From Gammaproteobacteria bacterium (GTDB lineage Bacteria > Pseudomonadota > Gammaproteobacteria > Steroidobacterales > Steroidobacteraceae): DNA of 34,393 bases. Both the position numbers and the translations under genes were made by a program. Location: NCBI GenBank assembly GCA_020029535.1, contig JAIBJM010000023.1, positions 1 to 34,393 on the forward strand. The letters are read 5' to 3'. Positions 1 to 7,994 of the stretch are shown here, in pieces. Positions within the stretch are counted from its first letter, which is position 1. Every line of letters begins with the position of its first letter. Under the pieces are notes generated by a model. The model did not search any database and had not been told where the DNA came from. It worked only from the letters and a program-made list of their open reading frames with translations.

Positions 1-134
1 CTTCCCTTTGCTGCGACATTGAGGCGCGCCGAGCATTGCACGATCAGCGCGTTGCAGACCTCGAGTCTGCAACGCGCCGTGCAATGCGAGGGGACGGCCG
101 CAGGCCGCGCGCCGCCATGAGCAGCAAAGGGAAG
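1..134. repeat. Imperfect 134-bp palindrome with 14-bp perfect ends, possible MITE-like element or structured RNA
   Basis: Bases 1-14 (CTTCCCTTTGCTGC) are the exact reverse complement of 121-134. Inside, 23-29 pairs with 107-113, 33-41 pairs with 79-87, and 47-59 pairs with 65-77 around a 5-nt loop. A small extra hairpin (96-99 with 103-106) lies only in the right half. Together these give a three-way junction: an outer stem, a long 9+13 bp arm, and a short arm. The left end touches the window edge, so the ends may be longer than seen. No transposase or convincing protein is encoded. A small non-autonomous transposon or REP-like element, or a structured transcript upstream of the lipoprotein gene at 244, are both possible. 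I saw no second copy in the window. Confidence 0.6.
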
Positions 135-243
135 CGGCCCAGTGGCTGCGCGGGACTGCGGCGTATTAAGATCGCCGTATCAACCGGTTCAGCTGCGGTT
201 CAGTCCGCAGGCCCGAGCATCTGCAGAATTGAAGGAGAACCTC

Positions 244-867
244 ATGCGCCGCCTCATCCCTTTCAAAGTCATGCTGCTGAGCCTCGGCATCGCCGCCTGC
301 GTCACCATCAATGTGTACTTCCCGGCCGCCGCGGCCGAGAAGGCTGCCGACCAGATCATCGACGCCGTCACCAACCGCGCCAACCCGCAACCGGTGGCAC
401 CGCAGCCCACGCCGCCCACCTCGCGCGCGACGCCCGAATACCGGCCGACATTGCTGGCCGTAGTGGCTGATCGCGCCATCGGACTGCTGATCCCCAGCGC
501 CCATGCGCAACAGGCCAATCTTGATGTCTCGACGCCGGAGGTGCGGGCGCTGACCGCTTCGATGACGCAGCGCTTCGGGCAGCTGTCGAAGTATTTCGAT
601 TCCGGCGTGGTCGGCCTGACTACCGATGGCATGGTGCAGGTGCGCGATGCCAACGCCGCGCCGCTGGCCGAACGCGCCGTCGTCACGCGTCTGGTGGCTG
701 AAGACAACAAGGATCGTGCCTCGCTGTACGCGGAAATCGCCAAGGGCAACGGCCATCCCGAATGGGAACCCGAGATCCGCCGCACCTTTGCGCGCCGCTG
801 GATCGAGCGCGGGGCGAAGCCCGGCTGGTACTACCAGGACGCCGGCGGGGCTTGGGCCAAGAAGTAG
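244..867 (+). CDS. YdbL-like DUF1318 lipoprotein (207 aa)
   Basis: The ATG at 244 is preceded by a good ribosome binding site (GAAGGAG, 232-238). Residues 1-18 are a signal peptide ending in IAAC, a plausible lipobox with Cys19, followed by the TINVYFP segment typical of proteobacterial DUF1318 lipoproteins. A Pro/Gln-rich linker (about 45-65) leads to a second hydrophobic, signal-like stretch ending SAHAQQ (about 69-90). The C-terminal part (about 95-207) matches YdbL: a helical region, then ARRWIERGAKPGWYYQ and a terminal WAKK. In E. coli YdbL works with the AsmA-like YdbH and the lipoprotein YnbE in lipid transport between the membranes. The next gene, 4 bp downstream, is also AsmA-like, which supports a shared envelope role. 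The role is inferred from the family. Confidence 0.85.
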   Translation: MRRLIPFKVMLLSLGIAACVTINVYFPAAAAEKAADQIIDAVTNRANPQPVAPQPTPPTSRATPEYRPTLLAVVADRAIGLLIPSAHAQQANLDVSTPEVRALTASMTQRFGQLSKYFDSGVVGLTTDGMVQVRDANAAPLAERAVVTRLVAEDNKDRASLYAEIAKGNGHPEWEPEIRRTFARRWIERGAKPGWYYQDAGGAWAKK

Positions 868-871
868 TGCA

Positions 872-3835
872 ATGGCGGTCATCGCCCTGCGGCGCTGGCG
901 ATGGCCGCTGCTGGCATTGCTGCTTGTCGCGCTGCTGCTGACCGCCTACGCCTGGGTCGGCTTCAAGCTTGCCCCGCGCTGGATATCCGACTACGCCGTA
1001 GCGCAGGTTCAGACTCGCTACGGCCGCGCACTGGTGCTGCGCGAGGTGCAGTTCAATCCGTTCCGTTTCGAACTGCGCGCCGGCGAACTCTCGCTGCCCG
1101 ATGCCGACGGCCCACCGCTGCTGACCTGGCGTGGTCTGGTGGTCAACTTCGATGCCTGGCGCTCGCTGTGGAAGCGCGCCTGGACATTCAGCGCGATGCA
1201 GTTCGATGCACCGCAGATCCGTCTGGTGCGACGTGCTGACCAGCGCTTCAACTTCCAGGATTTTCTGTCGGCAGATGAACCGGCAACATCAGAGCCGCAA
1301 TCCGGCGCATTGCCGCCACTGGCCATCGACAGCCTGGTGGTGCGCGCTGGGGCCGTAGCCACCGTCGATCGCGCACGCAGCCGCGAATTTGTCGAGAATT
1401 TCACGCCAGTCAATTTCACGCTGAGCGGATTCAGCACGGTGATCCGCGGCAACCGCTACGAGCTGCTGGCCTCGTCGCCGAATATCCGCACGCTGGAATG
1501 GCGCGGTACGCTGGATCTGCAACCTTTCTCCTCCAGCGGCGAATTCCGGCTCGGCGGCGTGCAGCTGGCTTCCTTCATCGACAGTCTGGCGCCAACGCTG
1601 CCGGCGCTCAGCGGCCAGCTCGACACCACCGGCCGCTATGAACTGACGTTGCCCGCCGATGCGCCGCTGGCACTGCGGATGTCGATGCAGCAGCTGCAGC
1701 TCGCCGATCTGCACGTACGCGCCCGCGACATGACCGAGGACTGGATTGTCGTGCCGGCGGTGGTGATTGAAGGCACCGAGTTCGATCTGACGGGCCCGAC
1801 ACTGCAGGTGGCGAAGATCGCCGTCCGCCAACCGCGAGTCAGCGCCTCCATCGCTCCCGATGGGCAGCTCAATCTGGCGCGGCTGTGGACCACAGCGGAT
1901 GCCGCGGACGAAACGGCGACGCCCGCACCGCCTGCCGACGTCGTGGCCTCCGACGGATCGATGCGGATTCGCGTCGGCCAACTGCACATCGACGATGGTG
2001 CGGTAGCTTTCGAAAGTCACCTGAGCCGCGAACCGGTGCAGCTGCCACTCAGCGCGTTGCAGCTCACCGTCGATGCCATCGAACTGCCCTTTGCCGCGCC
2101 CATGCCGGTGATGCTGAACGCCGTGATCGGTGACCGCGGCCGACTGGCCGCACGCGGCAATGTCGATGCGCGCGCGCCGCAGGCGCAGCTGGATGTTGAG
2201 CTCACCGAGCTCGCCCTCACGCCACTGCAGCCACAGCTGGCCGAGCTGACCTCCATCGTGCTGCGCAGTGGCCGGGCTGCGGCGCGCGGTCAGCTGCGCT
2301 GGCAGGAAAAAAGCGGCGCGGTCTATGAGGGCAGCGCCAGCCTGAATGGCATGCGGATCACCGACCGGCTCACCGACGAAGATCTGCTGAAATGGACTGC
2401 GCTGCAGTTCAATGGTCTGCGGCTGCGCCAGCAGCCATTGGCCGTCAATGTACGCGAGATACGGGCACGCCAGCCCTATGTGCAGCTGGTGATCAATCGC
2501 GACGGCACCACCAATCTGGGCATTGCCCTGTCCACACCAGGCAGCGATCCCAGGCCGCAACCGGCGGCTGCGACCGCAGCGGAAGAGCCGCGTGAAGCGC
2601 TGCCGGTCGAGATCCGCCTGGTGCGCATCGCCGATGGTTCGATGAACTTCACCGATCACACGTTGGTGCCCAGCTTCTCCACCGGCATCCTGGAGATGAA
2701 CGGCAGCATCGAAGGATTGTCGGGCCGGCCCGATGCGCGCGCGGCGGTGAAGATCGACGGCAAGGTGGATCGCTACGCACCGGTGTCAATCACCGGCGTA
2801 GTGAACTACTTCGCGGCCAGCACGCTGACCGATCTGGACATGAATTTCCGCAACCTGGAGCTGACCACCTTCTCGCCCTACGCCGGCAAGTTCGCCGGCT
2901 ATCGCATCGACAAGGGCAAGCTGTCGATCACCACCAATTACAGGGTGGAGAACCTGCTGCTGAACGCGAAGCACAAGATCGTCATCGACCAGCTGCAGCT
3001 CGGCGAGCGCGTCGAAAGCCCTGATGCCGTGTCGCTGCCGTTGCGTCTGGCGGTGGCGCTGCTGAAGGACCGCAATGGTGTGATCGATCTGGATCTGCCC
3101 ATCACCGGTTCGCTGGATGATCCGCAGTTCAGGCTGGCACCCATCATCTGGAAGATGGTCAAGAATCTGCTGACGAAGGCCGTGACCGCGCCGTTCGCGC
3201 TGCTGGGCAGCCTGTTCGGTGGTGGCGATGACCTGCAGTTCGTCGACTTCGCGCCGGGCAGCGCGCTGCTTGACGAAACGGCCAACGGAAAAATGGCCAG
3301 CCTGCGCAAGGCGCTGGCCGACCGGCCCGGCCTCAATCTCGATGTACCGCTGACCGTGGATGCACAACGCGATCGCGCCACGCTGGTGGAACAGCGCTGG
3401 AATCAGTTGCTGATCGACTCCGCGCGCCGCCAGTTCGGCGCGCGCAGCGAAGCGCCGGGATTCATCGCGACAGTGCAGGCCACGCCGGCCGAGTATCGCC
3501 GCGTGCTCGAAGCGGCCTATCAGCAGAAACTCGGACGCCGGCCGCAGATTCCGCGCCCCGCGCCGCCGGCCGCCGGCGAGCCCGCTGTTGACGCGAACGC
3601 AGCCGCCATCATCTGGCTGGAAGCACAGCTGCGACCGACGGTTACCGTCAGCGACGAAGAACTGCAGGCGCTGGCCAAGGCACGCACCGATGCCATCCAG
3701 TCCGCGCTGTTGCAGGACTCCGGCATCGACCCGGCACGCATCTTCGTGATCAACGAGCGCGACCGTGAGAATCCGCCGGCCAGCGACGCACCACCGGCCA
3801 ACGGGGCGGTGCGGGTAACGCTGTCGCTGAAGTAA
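872..3835 (+). CDS. DUF748 AsmA-like envelope protein (987 aa)
   Basis: The start is the ATG at 872, 4 bp after the previous stop. Residues 7-30 form one N-terminal membrane anchor; the remainder is a long, beta-rich, presumably periplasmic chain. Residues 30-110 carry the DUF748 pattern (VQFNPFRFELRAGELSL, VNFDAWRSLWKRAW). A later block around 600-760 has the FTDHTLVPSFSTGI and FSPYAGKFAGYRIDKGKLS signatures. The C-terminus from about 790 (VDFAPGSALLDE) looks like a degenerate OmpA-like end common in this family. AsmA-like proteins form hydrophobic grooves that span the periplasm and are implicated in phospholipid movement; this one is probably a partner of the YdbL-like lipoprotein. The length is typical of DUF748 proteins. 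No substrate can be inferred. Confidence 0.88.
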   Translation: MAVIALRRWRWPLLALLLVALLLTAYAWVGFKLAPRWISDYAVAQVQTRYGRALVLREVQFNPFRFELRAGELSLPDADGPPLLTWRGLVVNFDAWRSLWKRAWTFSAMQFDAPQIRLVRRADQRFNFQDFLSADEPATSEPQSGALPPLAIDSLVVRAGAVATVDRARSREFVENFTPVNFTLSGFSTVIRGNRYELLASSPNIRTLEWRGTLDLQPFSSSGEFRLGGVQLASFIDSLAPTLPALSGQLDTTGRYELTLPADAPLALRMSMQQLQLADLHVRARDMTEDWIVVPAVVIEGTEFDLTGPTLQVAKIAVRQPRVSASIAPDGQLNLARLWTTADAADETATPAPPADVVASDGSMRIRVGQLHIDDGAVAFESHLSREPVQLPLSALQLTVDAIELPFAAPMPVMLNAVIGDRGRLAARGNVDARAPQAQLDVELTELALTPLQPQLAELTSIVLRSGRAAARGQLRWQEKSGAVYEGSASLNGMRITDRLTDEDLLKWTALQFNGLRLRQQPLAVNVREIRARQPYVQLVINRDGTTNLGIALSTPGSDPRPQPAAATAAEEPREALPVEIRLVRIADGSMNFTDHTLVPSFSTGILEMNGSIEGLSGRPDARAAVKIDGKVDRYAPVSITGVVNYFAASTLTDLDMNFRNLELTTFSPYAGKFAGYRIDKGKLSITTNYRVENLLLNAKHKIVIDQLQLGERVESPDAVSLPLRLAVALLKDRNGVIDLDLPITGSLDDPQFRLAPIIWKMVKNLLTKAVTAPFALLGSLFGGGDDLQFVDFAPGSALLDETANGKMASLRKALADRPGLNLDVPLTVDAQRDRATLVEQRWNQLLIDSARRQFGARSEAPGFIATVQATPAEYRRVLEAAYQQKLGRRPQIPRPAPPAAGEPAVDANAAAIIWLEAQLRPTVTVSDEELQALAKARTDAIQSALLQDSGIDPARIFVINERDRENPPASDAPPANGAVRVTLSLK

Positions 3836-3853
3836 CCGTTCACCAGTGAGCCC

Positions 3854-4909
3854 ATGACGACCCCGACGCGCTGGCAACTGACACCATTGGCAGAGCTCGA
3901 TGTCCTTTGGTGGCAAGACTGGGACGCCTTGAACAAGGAACATTTTGCCTCGCATCCGGGTTTGTCCTCGACCTTTGTGCGACTGACAGCCAAACACTTT
4001 TCAAGCCGGCAGATGCTGGGTGCAACGCTTCGTTCAGGCAATTCAACACTGATCAAGACTCTGATTGTTGAATCAGCGCGCGCTCAGTGGCGAGTGTTCT
4101 GTCCGGCGCAAGCGGTGATTGCACCACTGGTGTTTGACCAGAAGCTTGGCAACCAATCCCGGCCACTGATCAGACTATTGGCAAGCCTTCCCGGAATTGC
4201 CTTGAAACTGGATCTGCTCAATCAGGACCCCCGATATTCCATACTTGCGGGAAGGAATGCGCCGCGCTCACGAATATCTGCCAGCTGGGACAGCGTCTCA
4301 ATACATGAACCAAGGGGCTTCGCCGCCTATTGGGCAAGTCGCCGCAAGGACCTGAGAGACAATCTGCGACGTCGCATGCACCGCGCCGACCAGGATCAGC
4401 TGCACTTCACGCTCGACGTACATTCGGAACCCACTACGGTCGCTGCTGCGGTGGACCGCTTCGGCATGCTTGAAAGCCGCGGCTGGAAAGGCCACGAGGG
4501 GAGTTCGCTTCATCCGGACAATGTCCAGGGACGCTTTTACCGCGAACTTATGCAGTCCATGGCTACGTCAGGCAACGCAAAAATATTTGAGCTCCGCGCG
4601 GGTGAGAGGCTGGCTGCCTCGCTGCTGGTGCTGTCCGGCGGCAGCATGAGCATCTTCCTGAAGACAACCCATGACGAGGCTTTGCGACAGTATTCGATCG
4701 GCTACGTACTGATGCATCACATTCTGCGCCATGTCATGGACATGAATTCCGATACTGTCGTCGAGTTCTACACGCATGCCTCGCGCGAGCAATTACTGTG
4801 GGCAACCAGTACAGCACCCATGCACAACGTATGCGTCTACAGAAGCCACGGACTCAAGCTCTTGACGGTGGCGCACGCTCGCCTGCGGAAACGCCGGCCC
4901 GGCAAATGA
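3854..4909 (+). CDS. GNAT/FemAB-like acyltransferase (BioF2-like domain, 351 aa)
   Basis: The start is the ATG at 3854. The C-terminal half (about 155-320) shows the BioF2-like/CelD GNAT pattern: a basic stretch RKDLRDNLRRRMHRA, then FGMLESRGWKGHEGSS, FYRELM, an acyl-CoA-fold core, and a conserved YSIGYVLMHHIL helix. These soluble proteins are often linked to exopolysaccharide, peptidoglycan or lipid tailoring clusters. The stop overlaps the start of a second GNAT of the same kind (ATGATGG at 4906), so the two are translationally coupled. Base composition is less GC-rich than in the flanking genes, with more A/T-ending codons, which suggests later acquisition. Acceptor and donor are unknown. 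Confidence 0.75.
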   Translation: MTTPTRWQLTPLAELDVLWWQDWDALNKEHFASHPGLSSTFVRLTAKHFSSRQMLGATLRSGNSTLIKTLIVESARAQWRVFCPAQAVIAPLVFDQKLGNQSRPLIRLLASLPGIALKLDLLNQDPRYSILAGRNAPRSRISASWDSVSIHEPRGFAAYWASRRKDLRDNLRRRMHRADQDQLHFTLDVHSEPTTVAAAVDRFGMLESRGWKGHEGSSLHPDNVQGRFYRELMQSMATSGNAKIFELRAGERLAASLLVLSGGSMSIFLKTTHDEALRQYSIGYVLMHHILRHVMDMNSDTVVEFYTHASREQLLWATSTAPMHNVCVYRSHGLKLLTVAHARLRKRRPGK

Positions 4910-6054
4910 TGGCCACTACAACGACGCCTGCCGCGCCGCACTTTGTCGCCATGCTGTTTCCCGCGAATGCGGCGAACAGCGTTGCTGCAGAAGAATGGGA
5001 TCGGCTGGCCACCCACGCTGCGGAGCCGAATCCATTTTTTGAGCGCTGGGCACTTTTGCCGGCGCTGAGCGCCTTTCCAGAGCCGTCGGTATCGTTGCTT
5101 GCCGTCTATTGCGACCCCGGCGACGGCAATCAACGCAAACTGGTCGGTCTGGCGCCTGTCAGACAAACGCGAGCCAGGGGCGTGCCCATCAGCGTCAGGG
5201 CCATATGGGGATACCCGGAATGCTGCCTCGCCACCCCGCTGATACACCGCGATTGGGTGGTCCCGGCCATCATGGCCATGGCGCTCAAACTGAGTGATGG
5301 CTGCATCGGCCGCATGCAGGGTATCGGTTCCGGTGGTGCCATCACCCAGGCACTGTTCGACAATGCCCCGGATCACGGCCTTGAACTGAGCTCCCTGGAT
5401 CGATACACGCGGGCTCTCTGCGATACGAGCACCGCAACCGACGCCGACAGCTATCTGGCACGCAGCATTTCGCACCGGCATCGCAGGGAGCTGCGGCGTC
5501 AGAATGCCCGGCTTGCCGAACTTGGCGATACCCGATTTGAAGTCCTGACCGACTCATCGGGACTTGAACCCTGGATCGACGAGTTCCTGCAGCTCGAGGC
5601 TGGCGGCTGGAAAGGTTCGGCCGGCGTTGCACTGGGCAGCAATCAGGCACGCGTGACCTTCTTCCGGGAGCTATGCCGGGCCGGATGGATTGCCGGGCGG
5701 CTGCTACTGCAGTCCCTGCGCAGCAATGGTCGCGCGGTGGCAATGAAATGCAGTCTGCTCGCACCACCGGGAGCATTCGCCTTCAAGATCTGCTTCGATG
5801 AAGCTTATGCCAAATATTCGCCCGGGTCGCATCTGGACATCTTCAGCGTCGAGCAGCTGTATGCCGCGGCTCCCACCTTGCAATGGATGGACAGTTGCGC
5901 ATCGCGCCGCCGCTGGCAACTTGACAGAATGTGGAGCGAACGGCGCGGCATGGAGACCCTGCTGATTGGCAGGACCCGCACGCTGAAGGCAGCATTGGTG
6001 CATGTGCTGCCACTTGTGATCTGGTTCAGACGCTACCGGGGGCGAATTCCTTAG
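4906..6054 (+). CDS. GNAT/FemAB-like acyltransferase, second copy (382 aa)
   Basis: I chose the ATG at 4906, which overlaps the previous stop; a second ATG follows directly at 4909, and an upstream in-frame ATG at 4798 would lie deep inside the preceding gene. Residues from about 190 show the same domain as the neighbour: SHRHRRELRRQNARLAELG, FLQLEAGGWKGSAG, FFRELCRAGW, CFDEAYAKYSPGSHLDIF, and MDSCASRRRWQLDRMW. The parallel motifs (ES/LEA-GWKG, Y-S-G) mark the two genes as diverged paralogues. It is followed closely by a membrane acyltransferase, so the trio probably adds acyl groups to one surface or secreted product. Substrates cannot be read from the sequence. Confidence 0.78.
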   Translation: MMATTTTPAAPHFVAMLFPANAANSVAAEEWDRLATHAAEPNPFFERWALLPALSAFPEPSVSLLAVYCDPGDGNQRKLVGLAPVRQTRARGVPISVRAIWGYPECCLATPLIHRDWVVPAIMAMALKLSDGCIGRMQGIGSGGAITQALFDNAPDHGLELSSLDRYTRALCDTSTATDADSYLARSISHRHRRELRRQNARLAELGDTRFEVLTDSSGLEPWIDEFLQLEAGGWKGSAGVALGSNQARVTFFRELCRAGWIAGRLLLQSLRSNGRAVAMKCSLLAPPGAFAFKICFDEAYAKYSPGSHLDIFSVEQLYAAAPTLQWMDSCASRRRWQLDRMWSERRGMETLLIGRTRTLKAALVHVLPLVIWFRRYRGRIP

Positions 6055-6097
6055 ACTGTGGATGGCGATGGATTACCGGCGGGGGGCCGGACCGACC

Positions 6098-7165
6098 ATG
6101 GCACAGATACGGAACACAACGATCGACGCCGCCAAGGGCATCGGAATCCTGCTGCTGGCGTTTGCCCACAGCTGGATCGTGCTGGACCGGAGCCCGGTCC
6201 TGTACCAGGTCATCGGTTCGTTCCTTATTCCGCTGTTCTTCTTCCTGTCGGGTGTGTTCCTGAATTCCGCACAACCGTTCGGCGCATTCCTGAAGACGCG
6301 TTTCATTTCTTTGCTGAAGCCCTACCTGGTCGTCATGCTTGCAATCGGAGTGCTCAGAGTCGCGACCGACCACATATCTGCATGGCAATTCGTTCAGGCT
6401 GCCTTCTGGGGCACCGGCCGATCCATCGGCTCGGCGGCGGGCTGGTCCGCTTTCGTCCCGCTCTGGTTCCTGCCTCACCTGTCGCTGACATTGCTGTTGG
6501 CATGGATAGTGGCACGGCTGACGCGCAACTCGACCGGCTGGATGCGCTGCACAGCCCTTCTTGTCTGCCTTCTGGCAGGCCTGATGCTGATTGACTGCGG
6601 CCCACGCATTGCCGGTACTGGCATGGGCGTCGACCCGCTGCCGTTCAGCGCGGATCTCGCTCTGATTTCCGTTTCGTTCGTGCTGGCTGGTCACTGGATG
6701 TCCGCGCAGGTGCGCAATTTCAGGGCCAACCGCGGCCTCTTTGCGCTGGCGTTGCTGGCGTTCGTAACCCTCCATGTCTTCTTCGATTCCACGATCGACC
6801 TCAATCAGCGGCGCTACGACAACTACCCGGTAACGACGCTGGAGGCGGCAGCGGGTATCTACCTGATACTTTGTCTGGCCGAGTGGTCCAAACGACTGCA
6901 GCTGCTGGAACGCGCGCTGGTGTTCGCCGGTGCTGCGAGCCTGTTCATCCTGATGTTCCACTACCCATTCCAGGATCTGGCTCTCAGGGCGATGACCAGG
7001 ATCAGTCGTGAAACCCCGTACAGCAACAGCGCCATCGCGGTCGTGGCAAGCGTAGTCCTGTCGCTGTTGTCGCTGGCTGTCGTGAAGGCGTCACGGCCGT
7101 TATCGCTATTGTTGCTGCCGAGTGCGACAGGTCTCCGCCGGACAACCGAATCGACTGCTCATTGA
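6098..7165 (+). CDS. Acyltransferase 3 family integral membrane protein (355 aa)
   Basis: The protein begins MAQIRNTTIDAAKGIGILLL, followed by AFAHSW, the usual opening of acyltransferase-3 (OafA/fucose O-acetylase-like) enzymes, with the conserved His in the first membrane segment. About ten hydrophobic segments follow, including IPLFFFLSGVF (about 42-52), and LFILMFHYPFQDL near the end. The family moves acetyl or other acyl groups onto sugars or lipids across the inner membrane. An in-frame ATG at 6062 would add 12 residues; I prefer 6098 because the family motif starts there, but neither has a strong ribosome site. It is the third gene of the acyltransferase trio. A hairpin follows its stop immediately. 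Confidence 0.8.
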   Translation: MAQIRNTTIDAAKGIGILLLAFAHSWIVLDRSPVLYQVIGSFLIPLFFFLSGVFLNSAQPFGAFLKTRFISLLKPYLVVMLAIGVLRVATDHISAWQFVQAAFWGTGRSIGSAAGWSAFVPLWFLPHLSLTLLLAWIVARLTRNSTGWMRCTALLVCLLAGLMLIDCGPRIAGTGMGVDPLPFSADLALISVSFVLAGHWMSAQVRNFRANRGLFALALLAFVTLHVFFDSTIDLNQRRYDNYPVTTLEAAAGIYLILCLAEWSKRLQLLERALVFAGAASLFILMFHYPFQDLALRAMTRISRETPYSNSAIAVVASVVLSLLSLAVVKASRPLSLLLLPSATGLRRTTESTAH

Positions 7166-7194
7166 CCCAGACTGCTTGCACCCGGGCAGTCGGG
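7166..7194. terminator. Hairpin between convergent genes, possible bidirectional terminator
   Basis: CCCaGACTGC (7166-7175) pairs with GCAGTCGGG (7186-7194), with one bulged A and a 10-nt loop. It starts one base after the stop of the acyltransferase gene and lies before the end of the opposing permease gene. There is no clear T-tract on either side, so this is only a likely terminator. Confidence 0.4.
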
Positions 7195-7205
7195 CCGCGT
7201 GACCG

Positions 7206-7994
7206 TCAGTCGCGGATGCCCACGCCCTTGTTCATCAGCGTCACCGCCAGTGCGAACAGCGCCACGACCAGCCCGATCATGATGATGAAGGCCTGCACCA
7301 CGCTGACGTCACTGACGCCAAGGAAGCCGTAGCGGAAGGCGTTGACCATGTGCAGGATGGGATTGAGGTGCGACAGCGTCTGCGCCCACTGCGGCAACAG
7401 CGACACCGAATAGAACACGCCGCCGAAATAGGTCAGCGGCGTCAACACGAAGGTGGGGATCCAGTTCACCTGGTCGAAATTCTTCGCAAACACGGCGTTG
7501 ATGAAGCCACCCAGCGAGAACACGATGGAGGTCAGCACCACGGCGCCCACAATGACGCCGGGATGATGCACCGCCGGCCGCGCGAAGATCAGCGATACGA
7601 TGGTCACCACCGCGCCTACCATCAGGCCGCGCATCAGTCCACCCACTACATAGCCGGCAACGATCAACCAGTTCGGAAGCGGCGAGACCAGCAGCTCTTC
7701 GATGTGCTTGCCGAACTTGGCGCCGAAGAATGAAGACACCACATTGGCGTAGGAATTGGTGATCACGCTCATCATGATCAGTCCCGGCGCGATGTACTGC
7801 ATGTAGCCGAAACCGCCCATCTCGCCGACACGACGACCGATCAGGCTGCCGAAGATCACGAAGTACAGCGTGGCGGTCACGGCCGAAGGCACCAGCGTCT
7901 GGCCCCAGATGCGAATGATGCGGCCGTACTCGCGGATCACGATGGTGCGGAAGCCGATCCACCAGATCTGGTTGATGGAAGCCTGCGCGTTCAT
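7206..7994 (-). CDS. yadH: ABC-2 type transporter permease, YadH-like (262 aa)
   Basis: The protein closely follows E. coli YadH in pattern: RIWGQTLVPSAVTATLYF, FGSLIGRRVGEM, YMQYIAPGLIMMSVITNSYAN, SSFFGAKFGKHIEELLV, FVLTPLTYFGGVFYS, LSHLNPILHMVNAFRYGFLG. It has six predicted membrane segments and ends KGVGIRD. The start at 7994 overlaps the stop of the ATPase gene (ATGA), so the two form one operon and one exporter. A longer reading frame runs further upstream, but it lies inside the ATPase gene in another frame and does not fit the family. The substrate of YadGH-type exporters is not established. Confidence 0.93.
   Translation of the reverse strand: MNAQASINQIWWIGFRTIVIREYGRIIRIWGQTLVPSAVTATLYFVIFGSLIGRRVGEMGGFGYMQYIAPGLIMMSVITNSYANVVSSFFGAKFGKHIEELLVSPLPNWLIVAGYVVGGLMRGLMVGAVVTIVSLIFARPAVHHPGVIVGAVVLTSIVFSLGGFINAVFAKNFDQVNWIPTFVLTPLTYFGGVFYSVSLLPQWAQTLSHLNPILHMVNAFRYGFLGVSDVSVVQAFIIMIGLVVALFALAVTLMNKGVGIRD

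Noticed and set aside
1289-2659. 456-codon minus-strand frame inside the DUF748 gene
   Set aside because: It is a mirror frame of a clear coding sequence with no family motif or ribosome site. The same holds for the long minus frames at 13818-15077 and 15183-16715 within tamB.
6062-6097. Upstream ATG for the membrane acyltransferase
   Set aside because: The family motif begins at the ATG at 6098 and the extension (MDYRRGAGPT) is atypical, though it cannot be excluded.
3854-7165. Idea that the acyltransferase trio is part of an exopolysaccharide locus
   Set aside because: No glycosyltransferase, flippase, polymerase or exosortase gene occurs in the window, so this stays unsupported.
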